7,096 nucleotides of DNA from Candidatus Thalassarchaeaceae archaeon (lineage in GTDB: Archaea; Thermoplasmatota; Poseidoniia; Poseidoniales; Thalassarchaeaceae): positions 1 to 7,096 of the forward strand of contig JAQXFF010000238.1 of NCBI GenBank assembly GCA_029250425.1, read 5' to 3'. Shown here in pieces: positions 6,557 through 7,096 of the stretch. Numbering within the stretch: the stretch's first letter is position 1; every line of letters starts with the position of its first letter. Below the pieces are notes generated by a model. That model saw only the letters and a list, made by a program, of their open reading frames with translations, did no database searches and was not told the origin of the DNA. Both the position numbers and the translations under genes were made by a program.

Positions 6557-6591
6557 GCACAGGATTGTGCTTAAGGAGTCGTCGGCCGACT
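6557..6591. other. Adjacent hairpins and 10-bp palindrome
   Basis: gcaca/tgtgc (6557-6561 with 6566-6570) forms a 5-bp stem with a 4-nt loop. gtcggccgac (6581-6590) is a perfect palindrome, also readable as agtcg/cgact (6577-6581 with 6587-6591) followed on the plus strand by a T-run (6591-6595). That arrangement resembles a terminator, but no plus-strand transcript is evident. Confidence 0.4.
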
Positions 6592-6716
6592 TTTTACAAC
6601 TCGACTTTTATGGGTTCATCTCCTCTAGGTCCCTGAGGTTACCTTTCGGCTTCCAGTGTTTCCCTTTGTTGACTGATCCAAGGTGTCTTATCGCTAGTTC
6701 CTTCCGATTGTCCTTT

Positions 6717-6728
6717 GCTCTTACGAGC
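6717..6728 (-). other. RNA hairpin GCUC-GUAA-GAGC
   Basis: Four-bp perfect stem with a GUAA (GNRA) tetraloop on the minus strand. It lies 15 nt before a second stem, cgacac/gtgtcg at 6743-6748 with 6752-6757 and a 3-nt loop. Confidence 0.55.
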
Positions 6729-6804
6729 TACTCTCCTGTGTTCGACACTATGTGTCGTTGTGTATTTCGAGCCCAGCTCTGATACACGTTCACAAAAGCA
6801 TCCA

Positions 6805-6824
6805 GCACTGACCGAAGTCTGTGC
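6805..6824 (-). other. RNA hairpin GCACAGAC-UUCG-GUCAGUGC
   Basis: Seven pairs with one A-A mismatch, capped by C(UUCG)G on the minus strand. It lies well outside the tandem repeat, so the tetraloop-rich character extends across the whole region. Confidence 0.6.
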
Positions 6825-6883
6825 CTTCATTCTCCTGCGGGCCTGCCTGCCTGATTTTACAATCTGGAGCACGCCCCATCTCC

Positions 6884-6897
6884 TCAACTTTCGTTGA
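6884..6897 (-). other. RNA hairpin UCAAC-GAAA-GUUGA
   Basis: Five-bp perfect stem with a GAAA (GNRA) tetraloop on the minus strand. It is followed (plus coordinates 6904-6941) by a larger stem, ggcccac paired with gtgggct, with one terminal wobble. Confidence 0.6.
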
Positions 6898-6991
6898 TTA
6901 AATGGCCCACTACCGTTCCCGAATTGGGTCCCTTGTGGGCTGGGGCCTGCCGGTGACGCTGGGCGCCCCGACACCACTCCTCGGGAGCGGC

Positions 6992-7046
6992 AAAGTTCAC
7001 TTGGTGCAGGGAGGACCATAAACATTTGCAAAAAACCGTGAACTTT
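6992..7046. repeat. 9-bp inverted repeat AAAGTTCAC / GTGAACTTT near the right edge
   Basis: aaagttcac (6992-7000) and gtgaacttt (7038-7046) are exact reverse complements separated by 37 nt. This could be a basal helix near the 5' end of the minus-strand RNA or a regulatory site. The remaining 50 nt (7047-7096) hold a short ttcc/ggaa hairpin at 7045-7055 and an actttaagtt sequence on the minus strand that could be a TATA element; nothing firmer is visible. Confidence 0.45.
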
Positions 7047-7096
7047 CCATCGGAAAAGCGGTAACTGGACCCCTATTTCCTCTAGAACTTAAAGTT

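Larger units (their letters stand above)
5738..6941 (-). ncRNA. Large structured noncoding RNA of unknown family (boundaries approximate)
   Basis: No open frame here resembles a protein. Read on the minus strand, the region contains many short stems capped by stable tetraloops. UUCG loops lie at 5829-5832, 5939-5942, about 6202-6205, 6276-6279 and 6813-6816. GNRA loops lie at 5868-5871 (GCAA), 6048-6051 (GUAA), 6160-6163 (GUAA), 6387-6390 (GCAA), 6721-6724 (GUAA) and 6889-6892 (GAAA). On the plus strand these loops read CGAA, TTGC, TTAC and TTTC, which have no special stability, so the strand call is minus. At two positions paired between the tandem copies the stem persists while the loop changes class. 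Copy spacing drifts by 330, 331, 337 and 339 nt, which breaks any reading frame. A few outer stem pairs are G-U on plus but A-C on minus, so strand evidence is not unanimous. I see no rRNA, RNase P, SRP or tRNA signatures. The RNA may extend to about 5650 and about 7050. Confidence 0.55.

Noticed and set aside
5711..6636. Overlapping plus-strand open frames of 144, 155 and 164 codons
   Set aside because: They encode the same low-complexity peptide from the tandem repeat in different frames, lack recognisable domains, and repeat spacing is not a multiple of three.
7009..7018. GGGAGGACCA identical to the sequence before the ATPase start, as a ribosome-binding site
   Set aside because: No start codon follows at a suitable distance and no open frame begins here.
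6639..7031. Minus-strand frame of 130 codons
   Set aside because: It runs through several stable tetraloop hairpins, has biased composition with no domain, and is better explained by noncoding RNA.

Overview
The window looks like a chromosomal fragment of a marine euryarchaeon, most likely Marine Group II (Poseidoniales, Thermoplasmatota). This is inferred from three things. An archaeal TATA box sits about 29 nt upstream of a start codon, as expected for a leaderless transcript. The secreted beta-propeller protein carries acidic repeats of the form DxFPxDPxQWxDTDGDGYGDN, a style I associate with these archaea. The ATPase couples a winged helix to a STAND-type NTPase. No rRNA or tRNA is present to confirm the assignment.

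Layout. Positions 1-1754 (minus) hold the N-terminal 584 codons of a secreted protein that continues past the left edge: signal peptide, calcium-binding DxDGDG repeats, a WD40-like propeller, then more calcium repeats. A 119-bp divergent promoter region follows. On the plus strand come a 522-aa winged-helix/STAND-type ATPase (1874-3442), a small cytoplasmic cyclophilin-type prolyl isomerase (about 3493-4002) and a class II fumarase (4037-5635). The fumarase frame begins with an extra ribbon-helix-helix DNA-binding domain. Its start is preceded by a TATA box lying in the centre of a perfect 10-bp inverted repeat. This suggests a fumarase that could bind its own promoter.

From about 5640 to the right edge (about 1.45 kb) I find no convincing protein gene. 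The stretch is full of short hairpins whose loops, read on the minus strand, are repeatedly UUCG or GNRA tetraloops. It contains a tandem duplication of about 330-340 bp with a 44-nt identical core. Spacing drifts between the two copies by non-multiples of three, which argues against coding. At two paired positions the hairpin is kept while the tetraloop changes class. I interpret this as a large structured noncoding RNA on the minus strand, convergent with the fumarase gene. I do not recognise it as rRNA, RNase P RNA, SRP RNA or tRNA. It is the strongest candidate for something undescribed here; the self-regulating fumarase is second.
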